The notes below the pieces were generated by a model, which saw only the letters and a list, made by a program, of their open reading frames with translations, made no database searches and was not told where the DNA came from. Of a stretch of 64,000 nt of DNA, positions 7,899 through 16,492 are shown piece by piece. Both the position numbers and the translations under genes were made by a program. The number at the start of each line of letters is the position of its first letter. Positions within the stretch are counted from its first letter, which is position 1. The stretch comes from an uncultured Clostridia bacterium (GTDB lineage Bacteria > Bacillota > Clostridia > HGM11514), in contig CAKSKB010000015.1 of assembly GCA_934464705.1 (NCBI GenBank), positions 7,186 to 71,185 of the forward strand. Reading direction: 5' to 3'.

Positions 7899-10800
7899 GA
7901 TTTAACCTCACCTCCCCTGCGTCCGAGTATGTCATAATAATATTTTCTGACGGAATCCTTTTTGTTAACACTTAAAGGCTTGCTTGAATTATTCGGAGTG
8001 TTATACCTTGCCATACACAGACACATTTGATTAATGTTTTTTACCGCCACAAACACCCCTGATTTTTCCTTAATTCTGCCATTTCTGTCGGTCACCTCGA
8101 TATACTCGTTTTTGTAAACATACATAATATGCTCTTTATAGTCTTCGGGAGGGTTGGCACCTTCTCTGAATTTCAGCTTGCCCTTTTCCTTTTTCAGCTC
8201 CGAATAAGATATACCCCCGAGCCCAAGCTCGTCGTTCACGGTTTTATAAAACTCGATGCAATAATAACCGCCGTTGTTGAGAATTGTACGGTTGTTTTCG
8301 TCAATTTGCTTGAAAATCGGCTTTCCGCGCATAGAACCGATAAGCGTTACGGTGTGAATGCGATTCCCCTTTTCGGTTATAAAATGCTTTTTGCCGAGCT
8401 TGTTAAGAATATCCCCAACTGTTTTTTCGCTGTTTTCGGAAAACAGCTTTCTGAGCGAATCCTTAAGGTCTCGGTCGTCGCCGTAAATCTTGTCAACATC
8501 GGCTTCTTTGAGAGTAACAATCTTTTTCCTTGAAAGGAGGCAATCCTTGCCGTCAATGTTCTTAATCCTTAAAAGGGTGTCCTCGGTGGCTTTGCCGCTG
8601 AATTTTTTGTTCACCTTGTAAGATGTCACCGGCATACGGCACTCTGCCGCAAACGCAGGGTCATCGGGATATGCGTTTTCAACCATGTTTCTGAAAATTT
8701 CATCAATTTCCTCGTTTGTGAATTCCCTTGCGTCCTCGCCCTTTTTCTCCGCTCTTTCCTTCTCAAATTCGCGGAAAATATCATAATCGACAAATCTTGC
8801 TTCAACCTCTTCTTTGATATTTTCGCAAAGCGAAGGCACAATTATCTTTTTCGTAAGCAATCTTTCGAGATAATTTTTGTTAAATCCGTAAAACCTCGAA
8901 ATATACTCAACAGCATTTGCAAGCGTGTTTTTATATTCCTCGGTTTCGGTCTTGCCGGAACTTTTATAAATGCTTTTCAGCTTGAGATTTGCATAAGCAA
9001 TCTCAACATAAGCGGGAAGGCAATTTGCGATCACGACCGCATCGGCTGCATGGTCAAGGTAGGTCAAGTTTTTAAGCTCGCCTTTGTCGTACCTCCCCCA
9101 CGTGTCGCGGTTAAGCCAGTTTTTGCGGCACATCGATGTTATTGCGCTTTTAACCGCATAAACCCTTGTGCGGTATTTGTCGGTACCGTCCTTCTCGGAA
9201 AACCTCAGATTTTCCGAAAGATATTTTACAAGATATTTTGCTATATACCTTGTGTCGTTTATGTTGCGGCTTTTCCAATCTCCGAGAATTTCGCTGCAAT
9301 TCAAATCCTCCAGCATCAGATATTTGTACTTTTTCTCATTGATTTTGCCGCTCTTGAACATTTGCCTTACTTTATCCAAATACCGCTCGCGGCGTTCGCC
9401 CTCAAGGTACATCAGCGGCGTTCTCTGCTTTTTAAGCTGATTTTCAGAGGCGTACACAAGTGCTTTATTGCTTTTTGTGTTATCCAGTATGAGCGAGAAC
9501 GGCACGATATGGTCGACCTCATATGCGTGCGTTTTTCCCGAAAGGCATTCCTTCATATCGATTATACGATCGGAATAAAGGCACCTCCACTCCTGCGATT
9601 CGCCGAGAAGATATTTTTCAATCATACCGCCGGTTACGGTATTTTCCTCAACCGAAAGCAGTTCGGCAATCGCCTTTCTTGCATAATCCCTCTGCTTTTC
9701 GTTGTCTCGGTTATGCCTTTCGTCGTCGGCCCTTTGGTCTGCGCTCTTGTTTACTTCGCTTGCAACCTCGATGTTTATCGCCCAGGGCGAACCGTATCGA
9801 TCAACTATCGCATTGACGATTTTCCTCGTTTCGTTGATTGCTCTCGTAACCACCGGATTGTTAAAAAACTCGCTACTTTTATTGAAAGGAGGAAGCTTAA
9901 AATTGTCGCTTTCCTTTAAGTTCTCTGTTACCGCTTTGTTGAAATCCGCCTGAAAACTGCCGTATATATCTCCTTCAAGAAAACTTTCGGCAGCGTCTTT
10001 CATGTATTTGTAGCTTACATTGGACGTTCCGCTTATCCTTTGTCTTGCAAAGCTTTCGACTGCGCCGTCATTCAAAAATCCGAGCTTTTTCAGCTCTGTC
10101 TTTCGCCTTGACGGTGTAACGAATTTCGACAGAGTTATGCCGATTTGATTAAGCCTGCCGTTTTCATCATCCCAATCCGCACAAAAATCTCCCCAAGAAT
10201 ACCCGTTCTCCTCCAGGCATTTTTTCGCAAACCCGAGGAATTTTATGCATTTGGAGATACTCTCCGTTTCTTTTGAAATGCTGATTTCATAGCCGTGTGC
10301 CCTTACAATCTTTTTTATATCTCTCTGTAAAGCCGACGCAGTGCTCACCACATGATTGATAAGCTCCCCGGCAATAATCTGCGGAAGATATATTTCGCCC
10401 GTCTCCTTATTTATGTATTTATACTGTGACAGAACATTTGAAACCGCATAAACATCTGCGATTGCGGTAAAACGGCAGCCTCGTTCCTCATCGGGATAAA
10501 AGCGGCATTTCCCGAGCTTGTCCAAAAAGCCTTTGTATCTTCTGTAAGGGTCGTTTACATCACCGGGACCGTCCTCGAAACACCGCTGCGAAAAAATTAT
10601 GTCAATTATTTTTGCCTTGTTGTCCTCCGTCAGGCAATCATAAAACTCCGACTGCTTGTCCAGTATAAGCTTCGCTTCGTCCAGCATGTATTTTCTTGAA
10701 ATCAAGTGGGTTTCGTCAAAGTCTTTGCCGTTTCTGTAATGCCGACCCATCTCATCGTTAAATTCAGGGTCGTTTTTAATCATTTCCGCCGGTGTGCGGT

Positions 10801-11266
10801 AATGATTTTCCTCCATTATTTTATTAACCGCTTCGAGCGCCTCGTAATCCTCATCTGTTTCGGCAGACTCGTAAAAATCGCGATACCCTCTGCGATTGCA
10901 TATATTCACAAGGCTTGCCGCAAGCTCTTCCCGGGAAACTCTTTCGTTGATCGCCTTGACTCTCGCTTCGATAACATCGTTCTTCCCGCTTTCAAAATAT
11001 GCCTTGAGTGCGTTTTCGGATATTAATCCGATATTTTGGAAATGCCTTTTCAAACGCATTTTCCTGTGTGCGCGACGGCGCAAAAGCCTCCTTACGCTTC
11101 TGTATCCCCGCCTTTCCTGGCAAAAAGATGTTTTTTTCTGCGGGTCCTCGCCTGTCTCAAAAACACGCACTCCGAAATCTTCAATCCTTTTGCAGTTTTC
11201 CTCATTCCTTACAACTGCCCAGCCTACGGAACCTATTCCGACATCCAAACCGATAACATACTTCAT
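7877..11266 (-). CDS. cas9: Cas9 RNA-guided endonuclease, compact (type II-C-like)
   Basis: Interference nuclease of 1129 residues, the size of II-C Cas9. I choose the ATG at 11266 because GGGAGG lies just upstream and the protein then starts MKYVIGLDVGIGSVGWAVV. RuvC-I has Asp8; an arginine-rich bridge helix follows (RRGYRSVRRLLRRRAHRKMR). RuvC-II is WAINIEVASEVN (Glu near 499). The HNH domain has YEVDHIVPFS (His near 585) and SNKALVYASENQLK. RuvC-III is YLDHAADAVVIANC (near 738). All catalytic motifs are present, so it should cut DNA. It is divergent from its tracrRNA gene. PAM cannot be read from sequence. Confidence 0.98.
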   Translation of the reverse strand: MKYVIGLDVGIGSVGWAVVRNEENCKRIEDFGVRVFETGEDPQKKTSFCQERRGYRSVRRLLRRRAHRKMRLKRHFQNIGLISENALKAYFESGKNDVIEARVKAINERVSREELAASLVNICNRRGYRDFYESAETDEDYEALEAVNKIMEENHYRTPAEMIKNDPEFNDEMGRHYRNGKDFDETHLISRKYMLDEAKLILDKQSEFYDCLTEDNKAKIIDIIFSQRCFEDGPGDVNDPYRRYKGFLDKLGKCRFYPDEERGCRFTAIADVYAVSNVLSQYKYINKETGEIYLPQIIAGELINHVVSTASALQRDIKKIVRAHGYEISISKETESISKCIKFLGFAKKCLEENGYSWGDFCADWDDENGRLNQIGITLSKFVTPSRRKTELKKLGFLNDGAVESFARQRISGTSNVSYKYMKDAAESFLEGDIYGSFQADFNKAVTENLKESDNFKLPPFNKSSEFFNNPVVTRAINETRKIVNAIVDRYGSPWAINIEVASEVNKSADQRADDERHNRDNEKQRDYARKAIAELLSVEENTVTGGMIEKYLLGESQEWRCLYSDRIIDMKECLSGKTHAYEVDHIVPFSLILDNTKSNKALVYASENQLKKQRTPLMYLEGERRERYLDKVRQMFKSGKINEKKYKYLMLEDLNCSEILGDWKSRNINDTRYIAKYLVKYLSENLRFSEKDGTDKYRTRVYAVKSAITSMCRKNWLNRDTWGRYDKGELKNLTYLDHAADAVVIANCLPAYVEIAYANLKLKSIYKSSGKTETEEYKNTLANAVEYISRFYGFNKNYLERLLTKKIIVPSLCENIKEEVEARFVDYDIFREFEKERAEKKGEDAREFTNEEIDEIFRNMVENAYPDDPAFAAECRMPVTSYKVNKKFSGKATEDTLLRIKNIDGKDCLLSRKKIVTLKEADVDKIYGDDRDLKDSLRKLFSENSEKTVGDILNKLGKKHFITEKGNRIHTVTLIGSMRGKPIFKQIDENNRTILNNGGYYCIEFYKTVNDELGLGGISYSELKKEKGKLKFREGANPPEDYKEHIMYVYKNEYIEVTDRNGRIKEKSGVFVAVKNINQMCLCMARYNTPNNSSKPLSVNKKDSVRKYYYDILGRRGGEVKSCGERLL

Positions 11267-11293
11267 TTTTTCTTTCCTCCCAAAAAATAATAT

Positions 11294-11322
11294 TTGACAA
11301 ATCATTGTTTTTGTGGTATAAT
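11294..11322 (+). promoter_or_regulatory. Consensus promoter of tracrRNA
   Basis: TTGACA (11294-11299), 17-base spacer, TATAAT (11317-11322), reading away from cas9. Transcription should begin near 11329. Confidence 0.9.
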
Positions 11323-11328
11323 GATATT

Positions 11329-11473
11329 GAACTTAGGAATTGATGTGTAAAATTATCAATATCCATCAGATAAAATTGATTTTTGTATAAAATTATCAAT
11401 ATCCATCAGTGTTCTAAGATAAGGCTTTATGCCGTAGGGTATGACGGTATCCCAAAGTTTCCGTCATTTTTTT
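11329..11473 (+). ncRNA. tracrRNA with two anti-repeat copies
   Basis: The second anti-repeat (11385-11409) matches the CRISPR repeat over 25 bases; AAGAT (11416-11420) can then pair with the repeat's 5' GTTTT, leaving a bulge as in known tracrRNA:crRNA duplexes. A nexus hairpin follows (GGC-TTTAT-GCC, 11423-11433) and the RNA ends in a terminator: ATGACGG (11441-11447) pairs with CCGTCAT (11461-11467) before seven T's. A first, nearly perfect anti-repeat copy (11345-11369, one mismatch) lies exactly 40 bases upstream, within the same transcript. Confidence 0.9.
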
Positions 11474-11550
11474 ATGCCCAAAAACCTGCTTATGCGGTGT
11501 TTTTCGTGTTGTTTATATTAATTATAACACAAATTCCAAATTTTTGCAAT

Positions 11551-11585
11551 AAAAATATACGCCGCAACATACGGCGTATATTTTT
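11551..11585 (-). terminator. Intrinsic terminator of the GH105 operon
   Basis: A perfect 14-bp stem (11551-11564 with 11572-11585) around a seven-base loop, A-rich on the left and T-rich on the right, so it can stop transcription either way. It lies 25 bases beyond the GH105 stop codon. The stretch 11474-11550 shows nothing else. Confidence 0.85.
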
Positions 11586-11610
11586 AAATCCGGAAATCCA
11601 TTCCAATCCG

Positions 11611-12669
11611 TTATAATATATATGTCATTTCGTTCAGCGCCAAAATTGCGAGAGCGTTTCCGTACGCCATGGGCACAATCGGGATTTTTCGGTAATCATC
11701 AGCAGAAAAACTCATTCCCGTCCCGTAAGATACCTCCCTTACGCTGCCGTCCTCCGCGATGCAGCCGGCAACCGCTTTTGCTGCCGAAATACCGGTTTCC
11801 GCAAACTTTTTATCCAGTATACCGAGCCTCACGGCTTTTAAAATACCGAATGCAAACCCGGCAGTTGCGGACGCTTCAAGATACGAATCATCATCGTCAA
11901 TAAGCGTGTGCCACATTCCGCTTTTGTCCCGAAACTTCAAAAGAGCCTCCGCCTGTGCCGAAAGCGTATCCGTCAGATACCGCCGCACTGCGCCCCAGAC
12001 GCCGGTTATCTCGAAAAACTCAGGTATTCCGGCGGTTATCCAGCAGTTTCCCCTCGCCCAGAAAACTTCGGCAAAGTTGCGATTTCCGTCAAACGACCAA
12101 CCGTGATACCAAAGCCCGCTTTTTTTGTCCGCAAGATATTTTATATGTATTAAAAACTGGTACTCTGCCTCATCTATATATTCACGCTTATTAAGAATAA
12201 CCCCGGCTTTTGCAAGAAAAAGAACCGTCATAAAAAGCGTGTCGTCCCACATCTGCCCGTCGTTTCTCATACCGGAAACTATATGCTGCAGTCCGCCGTG
12301 CTCAGTTCTCGGCATTTCGTTCATTATCCATTCGGACCACTCTTTTATCATCAAAAGATACTTTTCGTTCTTCGTTTTTTCGTAAACAAACGCAAGCGTA
12401 AGCATCGGCGCAGCTGTGTTGACATTTTTTTCGGGAATCCCTTTTTCGATATTTTTATCAAACCAATCGCATATCAGGCGCAGCATTTTTCCGTCGCCGC
12501 TTGTTTCATAATATTTATAAAGACCGTAAAGCCCCACGCCCTGTGCCCATTCCCAGTTTCCGAAATTGATTATTCCGATCGGGCAGGTTTCGTCAAGCGT
12601 TTTGTTTGAAAGTTCGGTCATATTGTATGCCGTCTTTAAAATGAGTTTTTCAATATCCTTTTTATTCAT
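11611..12669 (-). CDS. GH105 unsaturated rhamnogalacturonyl (glucuronyl) hydrolase
   Basis: Cytoplasmic hydrolase that removes the unsaturated uronic acid left by polysaccharide lyases. 352 residues from the ATG at 12669, which follows AGGAGGGGCGGC. An alpha/alpha-barrel protein with the family motif GQMWDDTLFM (the Asp near residue 140 matches the catalytic position of YteR-type enzymes) and NFAEVFWARGNCW. WEWAQGVGLYGLYKYY near residue 40 is also typical. No signal peptide. The start overlaps the stop of the upstream lyase-like gene by 8 bases, so the two are co-translated: a lyase product would be finished by this enzyme. Substrate could be a pectin or glycosaminoglycan fragment. Confidence 0.9.
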   Translation of the reverse strand: MNKKDIEKLILKTAYNMTELSNKTLDETCPIGIINFGNWEWAQGVGLYGLYKYYETSGDGKMLRLICDWFDKNIEKGIPEKNVNTAAPMLTLAFVYEKTKNEKYLLMIKEWSEWIMNEMPRTEHGGLQHIVSGMRNDGQMWDDTLFMTVLFLAKAGVILNKREYIDEAEYQFLIHIKYLADKKSGLWYHGWSFDGNRNFAEVFWARGNCWITAGIPEFFEITGVWGAVRRYLTDTLSAQAEALLKFRDKSGMWHTLIDDDDSYLEASATAGFAFGILKAVRLGILDKKFAETGISAAKAVAGCIAEDGSVREVSYGTGMSFSADDYRKIPIVPMAYGNALAILALNEMTYIL

Positions 12670-14350
12670 GCCGCCCCTCCTGTGTATAATAATACTCCGG
12701 CTCACTGCCGTCAAGCTTTATAAAGCGTATATGTACTGTTTTTTCAATCGGCAAATCTGCTGTCATGCTGACTTTGCAGCTGTCATTTTTATCGCTTATC
12801 ATCTTGTGAGCGAAAAATCCCGGGCCGATGTTAACGGAATAAGTTCCTTTTCTGAAAGTTAAAAATCCGTCTGTCAGCAAAATATTGCGAGGGGTTTGCG
12901 CCTCCTCAAAGGTATTCCCGGTTATTACCGCACCGGGCAGTTCGAATTCAAATTCCAGTGCGAAATGCGCCCCATCGATGCCGCCATTTGACGAAACCTT
13001 AACATCAATCCCGTCATCGGTTTTCAGCGCTTCAAGAATGTATTCCACATCTGCTCTCGGGCTTCTGCGGCGCTCGGCTATGTTGTTATACGGCAGTTCC
13101 GGGAACTCAACCTTCCTCGGAAGCGTGTTCCAGAACCCCGGCATATGAACACGCTGCTCAATGCCGTATGTCGGACGGATATGCATTTTTGCGCCATTTT
13201 CGGTTTTGCACATTTCTCTGCCCGTATACACGGCTTCGTGATAATAAGGAGCAAATATCTTAATGCTCTTAATGAAAACATCACCGAATCTTACGCACAT
13301 CTGACAGTTTGTTCCGCACATCAAAAATGCGTCAGCTTCGTTTTTGTGATACGCCCATATCCCGGTATCCTTCAAAAATACGGTTTCGGGTCTTTTAAAG
13401 CTTTCGGTGTCTATATTGTCGCAGAGCCATTCGGGATTCCTGCGGAAAATGTAAATAAGCCCGGGTTCATCGGGAGGATTTTTTGAACATATTTCATCAA
13501 TCGCACTGAAAAAACTCAAATCGCCGGAATACTTTCCGGCAAAATAAAAGCTCGATAGAAATTCCGTCGGGAATACATGCTTTCCGTTGTCCTGTCTGAT
13601 TGAAATTGATGTAAGAAGAGAGGTGTCCGCACTCATAAGGGTAAGAATACAGCGGCAATTTTTCACAATGCTTTCCGCAAAATACTTTTCTCCCGAAAGA
13701 AAATATGCGTCCATAAGCTTTGAATTAATCTTGGCGCTGTAATATATGCTCTTTTCGGAGTAGATTCCGTCAGAGTTTAGGTCAAGCCCCTCACGAAAAT
13801 ATTTTGCCGCTTCATCTGCGGCATTAATTTCACCAAACACATCGGTTGCGGCGCAAAGTGCCCCGGCAATTATCCAGCGGTGATTGGGGGTGTGAAAACC
13901 GCCGTCCCTGCAAATCGCATCGGCAAACGAAACAGCTAACGGTTTCAGTGCTTCAAATATCATTTTTCCGCAGTCGGTTTTTTCGGCATTTTTTGCCGTA
14001 TATGCACAGCGGCAAATAAGCGCAAGCAAAAATGCCGTATCGGGCGGAGAATCATAATTTCTTTCACGGAGGTCTATAAGCCCGGACGCCCGCTGCTTTG
14101 ACTTAATATAATTGACCGCCGAAATTATTCTTTCATAAATACCGAAGTCATTAAAAAATTCCGATTCTTCAGAGCAGTATGACAAAACCGCAGCCTGAAG
14201 AAATGCACCTGTTTCAAAGTGAGTAACCGCACAGAATCCCAGGCTTTCATCAAGGAATCCTCCGCTGTGCACACTTTGATACGGAATCATGCTTTTAAGC
14301 TTCTTATCGCATTGCGCCACCGCGTCACAGTATAGTTTTTTTGCATTCAT
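12662..14350 (-). CDS. Heparinase II/III-like polysaccharide lyase candidate
   Basis: 562 residues from the ATG at 14350, preceded by GGCGGTGG. The N-terminal ~330 residues are helical and look like an alpha/alpha toroid (CDAVAQCDKKLKSMIPYQSV; GGFHTPNHRWIIAGALCAA), and the rest is beta-rich, as in heparinase II/III-type lyases; NHRW may be part of the active site. No signal peptide, so it probably works on imported oligosaccharides. It is followed without gap by a GH105 hydrolase and is divergent from an AraC-type regulator; the three form a uronic-acid oligosaccharide cluster. Family assignment is tentative: it might be another toroid hydrolase. Confidence 0.55.
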   Translation of the reverse strand: MNAKKLYCDAVAQCDKKLKSMIPYQSVHSGGFLDESLGFCAVTHFETGAFLQAAVLSYCSEESEFFNDFGIYERIISAVNYIKSKQRASGLIDLRERNYDSPPDTAFLLALICRCAYTAKNAEKTDCGKMIFEALKPLAVSFADAICRDGGFHTPNHRWIIAGALCAATDVFGEINAADEAAKYFREGLDLNSDGIYSEKSIYYSAKINSKLMDAYFLSGEKYFAESIVKNCRCILTLMSADTSLLTSISIRQDNGKHVFPTEFLSSFYFAGKYSGDLSFFSAIDEICSKNPPDEPGLIYIFRRNPEWLCDNIDTESFKRPETVFLKDTGIWAYHKNEADAFLMCGTNCQMCVRFGDVFIKSIKIFAPYYHEAVYTGREMCKTENGAKMHIRPTYGIEQRVHMPGFWNTLPRKVEFPELPYNNIAERRRSPRADVEYILEALKTDDGIDVKVSSNGGIDGAHFALEFEFELPGAVITGNTFEEAQTPRNILLTDGFLTFRKGTYSVNIGPGFFAHKMISDKNDSCKVSMTADLPIEKTVHIRFIKLDGSEPEYYYTQEGRHE

Positions 14351-14455
14351 ATTTCCACCGCCTTTATAATTATATTTTAACAGAATAAAGCTTATCAGTC
14401 CATACATTTCTTGCACATATATTATGAATTTTTCAACATTTTTTGACTTTTATTA

Positions 14456-14484
14456 TTGACAAATTCTTTTCAAAGTGCAATAAT
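14456..14484 (+). promoter_or_regulatory. Putative promoter of the AraC-type regulator
   Basis: TTGACA (14456-14461), 17-base spacer, AATAAT (14479-14484); a perfect TATAAT at 14486-14491 is too far from the -35 box but could serve with a slipped start. It lies in the 156-base gap between divergent genes. Confidence 0.5.
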
Positions 14485-14506
14485 ATATAATGGAGGGTGA
14501 GGCGAA

Positions 14507-15325
14507 ATGGACAAATTTTCAAAAGATTTATTAAACGACAACAAACCGTTTGCCGCCGAAAAAATCAATTATACCGGCGGCATAACCATGTCATATTCTC
14601 ATTACCACGAGCACTATGAAATTTTATATGTTTCGGACGGAGAAAGAAAATTGGTGATAAACAATCATGATAAATACACGCTTTCGCATAGCACAATCGC
14701 CCTTATTAAGCCGTTTATTCTGCATAAAACCGAAAGTATGGGAGGAAACGAAAGAAGAATTCTTGTTAATTTTTCAAAAGAAACCGGAGCAGAAATAAAA
14801 AGATTTGCCAATGCCGACCTTCTTAAATGCTTTGACGCACCGATAACCGAATTAAAAGATACGAATATAACAAAAGAACTGTTGTCCGATCTTGCGTCGC
14901 TTGACCGCAGCGACCCGTTTTTTGAGGCAAAGTTTAAGACAAAACTGGCAGAAGTGCTTACAAAAATCTCGGAAACCGCTGCCTTTCCGTTTGCAAGACG
15001 AAACGGCACGGAGGATATAATTCCGCTTATCGCAAAAGAAATTCAGGAAAAATACGCCGAGGACATAACTCTTTCATACCTCGCAGAAAAATTTCATATA
15101 AACTCATGTTATCTTTCGAGGAAATTCAAAAAGGAAATGGGAATAACGCTTGTAAAATATATAAATACGGTCCGAATCATCGCCGCACAGAAGCTGTTTG
15201 ACAATGGCTGCCAAAGCGTTACCGCCGCCGCAATACAAACCGGCTTTTCAAGTATAACCCACTTTGAAAGGGTATTCAAAGGGATAACCGGAACCGCACC
15301 GAAAAAATACACCGGCAAGCGTTAG
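14507..15325 (+). CDS. AraC-family transcriptional regulator
   Basis: 272 residues. The N-terminal half is a cupin-like sugar-sensing domain (SYSHYHEHYEILYVSDGERK near residue 30). The C-terminal ~100 residues hold two HTH motifs: ITLSYLAEKFHINSCYLSRK and SVTAAAIQTGFSSITHFERV, with the AraC signature ending FKGITGTAPKKYTGKR. The ribosome site is GGAGGGTGAGG. It is divergent from the lyase/GH105 pair and most likely activates it when a sugar is present. Its stop codon lies in the loop of a hairpin that terminates the opposing toxin-antitoxin transcript. Confidence 0.9.
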   Translation: MDKFSKDLLNDNKPFAAEKINYTGGITMSYSHYHEHYEILYVSDGERKLVINNHDKYTLSHSTIALIKPFILHKTESMGGNERRILVNFSKETGAEIKRFANADLLKCFDAPITELKDTNITKELLSDLASLDRSDPFFEAKFKTKLAEVLTKISETAAFPFARRNGTEDIIPLIAKEIQEKYAEDITLSYLAEKFHINSCYLSRKFKKEMGITLVKYINTVRIIAAQKLFDNGCQSVTAAAIQTGFSSITHFERVFKGITGTAPKKYTGKR

Positions 15326-15338
15326 CTGCCGGTGTATT
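15306..15338 (-). terminator. Terminator of the toxin-antitoxin transcript, inside the araC-type 3' end
   Basis: A perfect 12-bp stem (15306-15317 with 15327-15338) has a T-run only on the minus strand (TATTTTTTC), so it stops the operon coming from 15805. It overlaps the last codons and the stop of the regulator. Confidence 0.8.
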
Positions 15339-15353
15339 ACAAAACATCTTACA

Positions 15354-15542
15354 TTACCATTCTATTGATTTTAAATCTGTAATTTCGCCGTGTGCGATTT
15401 CAGTTTCCCCGATGGCTATAGCATCATCCTCATCCGGCAGCGGCTTTGAATCGGGAATAAATTTTATCAAAACATTATATATTGTTTCTGTATCAGAGTC
15501 TTTTAACAAATCAATTAAATTATGCAAAACCGTTTTACTCAT
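15354..15542 (-). CDS. Putative antitoxin of a RelE/ParE pair
   Basis: 62-residue acidic protein (MSKTVLHNLIDLLKDSDTET at the start; a cluster DEDDAIAIGETE near residue 38). It lies 11 bases downstream of a RelE-like toxin gene and would be its antidote, although the order toxin-then-antitoxin is the reverse of the usual one. No DNA-binding domain is obvious in so short a protein. The role is inferred from position. Confidence 0.6.
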   Translation of the reverse strand: MSKTVLHNLIDLLKDSDTETIYNVLIKFIPDSKPLPDEDDAIAIGETEIAHGEITDLKSIEW

Positions 15543-15553
15543 TTAACTCCCTC

Positions 15554-15805
15554 CTAAATATGCTTATACACATCACCGCGCGGCAAAACCGCAACTATTG
15601 TAACAGTATTCAGTTTACAAGTATATATAACCCTGTAATTTCCTATCCTCAATCGAAAATAATCTGTATAACCATGCAACCTTTTAACATCTCCGCATGG
15701 CAACTTATATATACCGTTTAAAATGCGGTTCCTTGTATCTTCATCCAACCGTTTCATCATTTTTATTGCATTTTTAGTTATTGAAAAATCCAACCAAGGC
15801 ACCAT
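15554..15805 (-). CDS. RelE/ParE-type toxin
   Basis: 83 residues with the family's pattern: an N-terminal helix pair (FSITKNAIKMMKRLDEDTRN), then the beta core KLPCGDVKRLHGYTDYFRLR, IGNYRVIYT and a last strand VTIVAVLPRGDVYKHI. RelE proteins cut mRNA on the ribosome; ParE proteins poison gyrase; the arginine of YFRLRIGNYR is typical of both. First gene of a two-gene operon with a small acidic partner. Confidence 0.85.
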   Translation of the reverse strand: MVPWLDFSITKNAIKMMKRLDEDTRNRILNGIYKLPCGDVKRLHGYTDYFRLRIGNYRVIYTCKLNTVTIVAVLPRGDVYKHI

Positions 15806-15865
15806 TCAATGTTTATTATATATTTATTATACAATTGCCGCACTGAAATGTCAAGAAAAAAGTTT

Positions 15866-16492
15866 TCAATGCGGCAGACTCCAGCGGAAATGCGCCGCCA
15901 GAAGCCTTAAAGCAATAACCGATACCGACCCTGCAATTACCGCCGCCGTGCTGCCGGTACGGTGCCACAGGAATGCGCACAGCGCCGCCCCGACAATCGA
16001 AGCGCAGGCATAAAAATGCTTCACAAAAATATACGGCGGATTACCTGCAAGGACATCACGGAGCACTCCTCCGCCGACGCCCGTCACAACGCCGACAAAA
16101 GTCACGAGAAAGATTCCGTACCCATCGTTCATACTATAAGCGCACCTTACGCCGATTGCGGTAAAGACGCCGAGACCCACAGAGTCCATAAACAGCAGAA
16201 CCTTATCGTAAAGCGCCCCGGAATTTTCAATCGCGCGCCGTATCGGCGGTAAGAATACGATAATCGATGCACCTATTGCAACGACAGAGTACATCGGGTC
16301 GCGGAACATGACGGGAGGGGTGTTCCCGAGAATCATATCCCGTATCACACCGCCTCCGACAGCCGTGCAAAGCCCAAGCGCAGCCACGCCGAGCATATCC
16401 ATTTGTTTTTTAAGCGCAACAATTGCCCCCGACACAGCGAAGGCAATTGTTCCTATTATTTCAAATACCGAATATATAAATTCGTACATCAT
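15866..16492 (-). CDS. TRIC / UPF0126-family membrane channel
   Basis: 208-residue membrane protein made of two repeats of the UPF0126 (glycine-transporter-like) domain, related to trimeric intracellular cation channels: IIGTIAFAVSGAIVALKKQM then GGGVIRDMILG, and again FLVTFVGVVTGVGGGVLRDV. The two GGGV-(I/L)-RD motifs line the pore in the family. About seven hydrophobic segments. Its ATG overlaps the stop of the upstream permease gene (ATGA), so it is likely co-transcribed with the nucleoside importer, but its ion or substrate is unknown. Confidence 0.85.
   Translation of the reverse strand: MMYEFIYSVFEIIGTIAFAVSGAIVALKKQMDMLGVAALGLCTAVGGGVIRDMILGNTPPVMFRDPMYSVVAIGASIIVFLPPIRRAIENSGALYDKVLLFMDSVGLGVFTAIGVRCAYSMNDGYGIFLVTFVGVVTGVGGGVLRDVLAGNPPYIFVKHFYACASIVGAALCAFLWHRTGSTAAVIAGSVSVIALRLLAAHFRWSLPH

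Noticed and set aside
11345..11409. A second two-repeat CRISPR array upstream of cas9
   Set aside because: Both units lack the first 11 bases of the crRNA repeat and lie behind a consensus promoter followed by tracrRNA hairpins, so they are anti-repeats.
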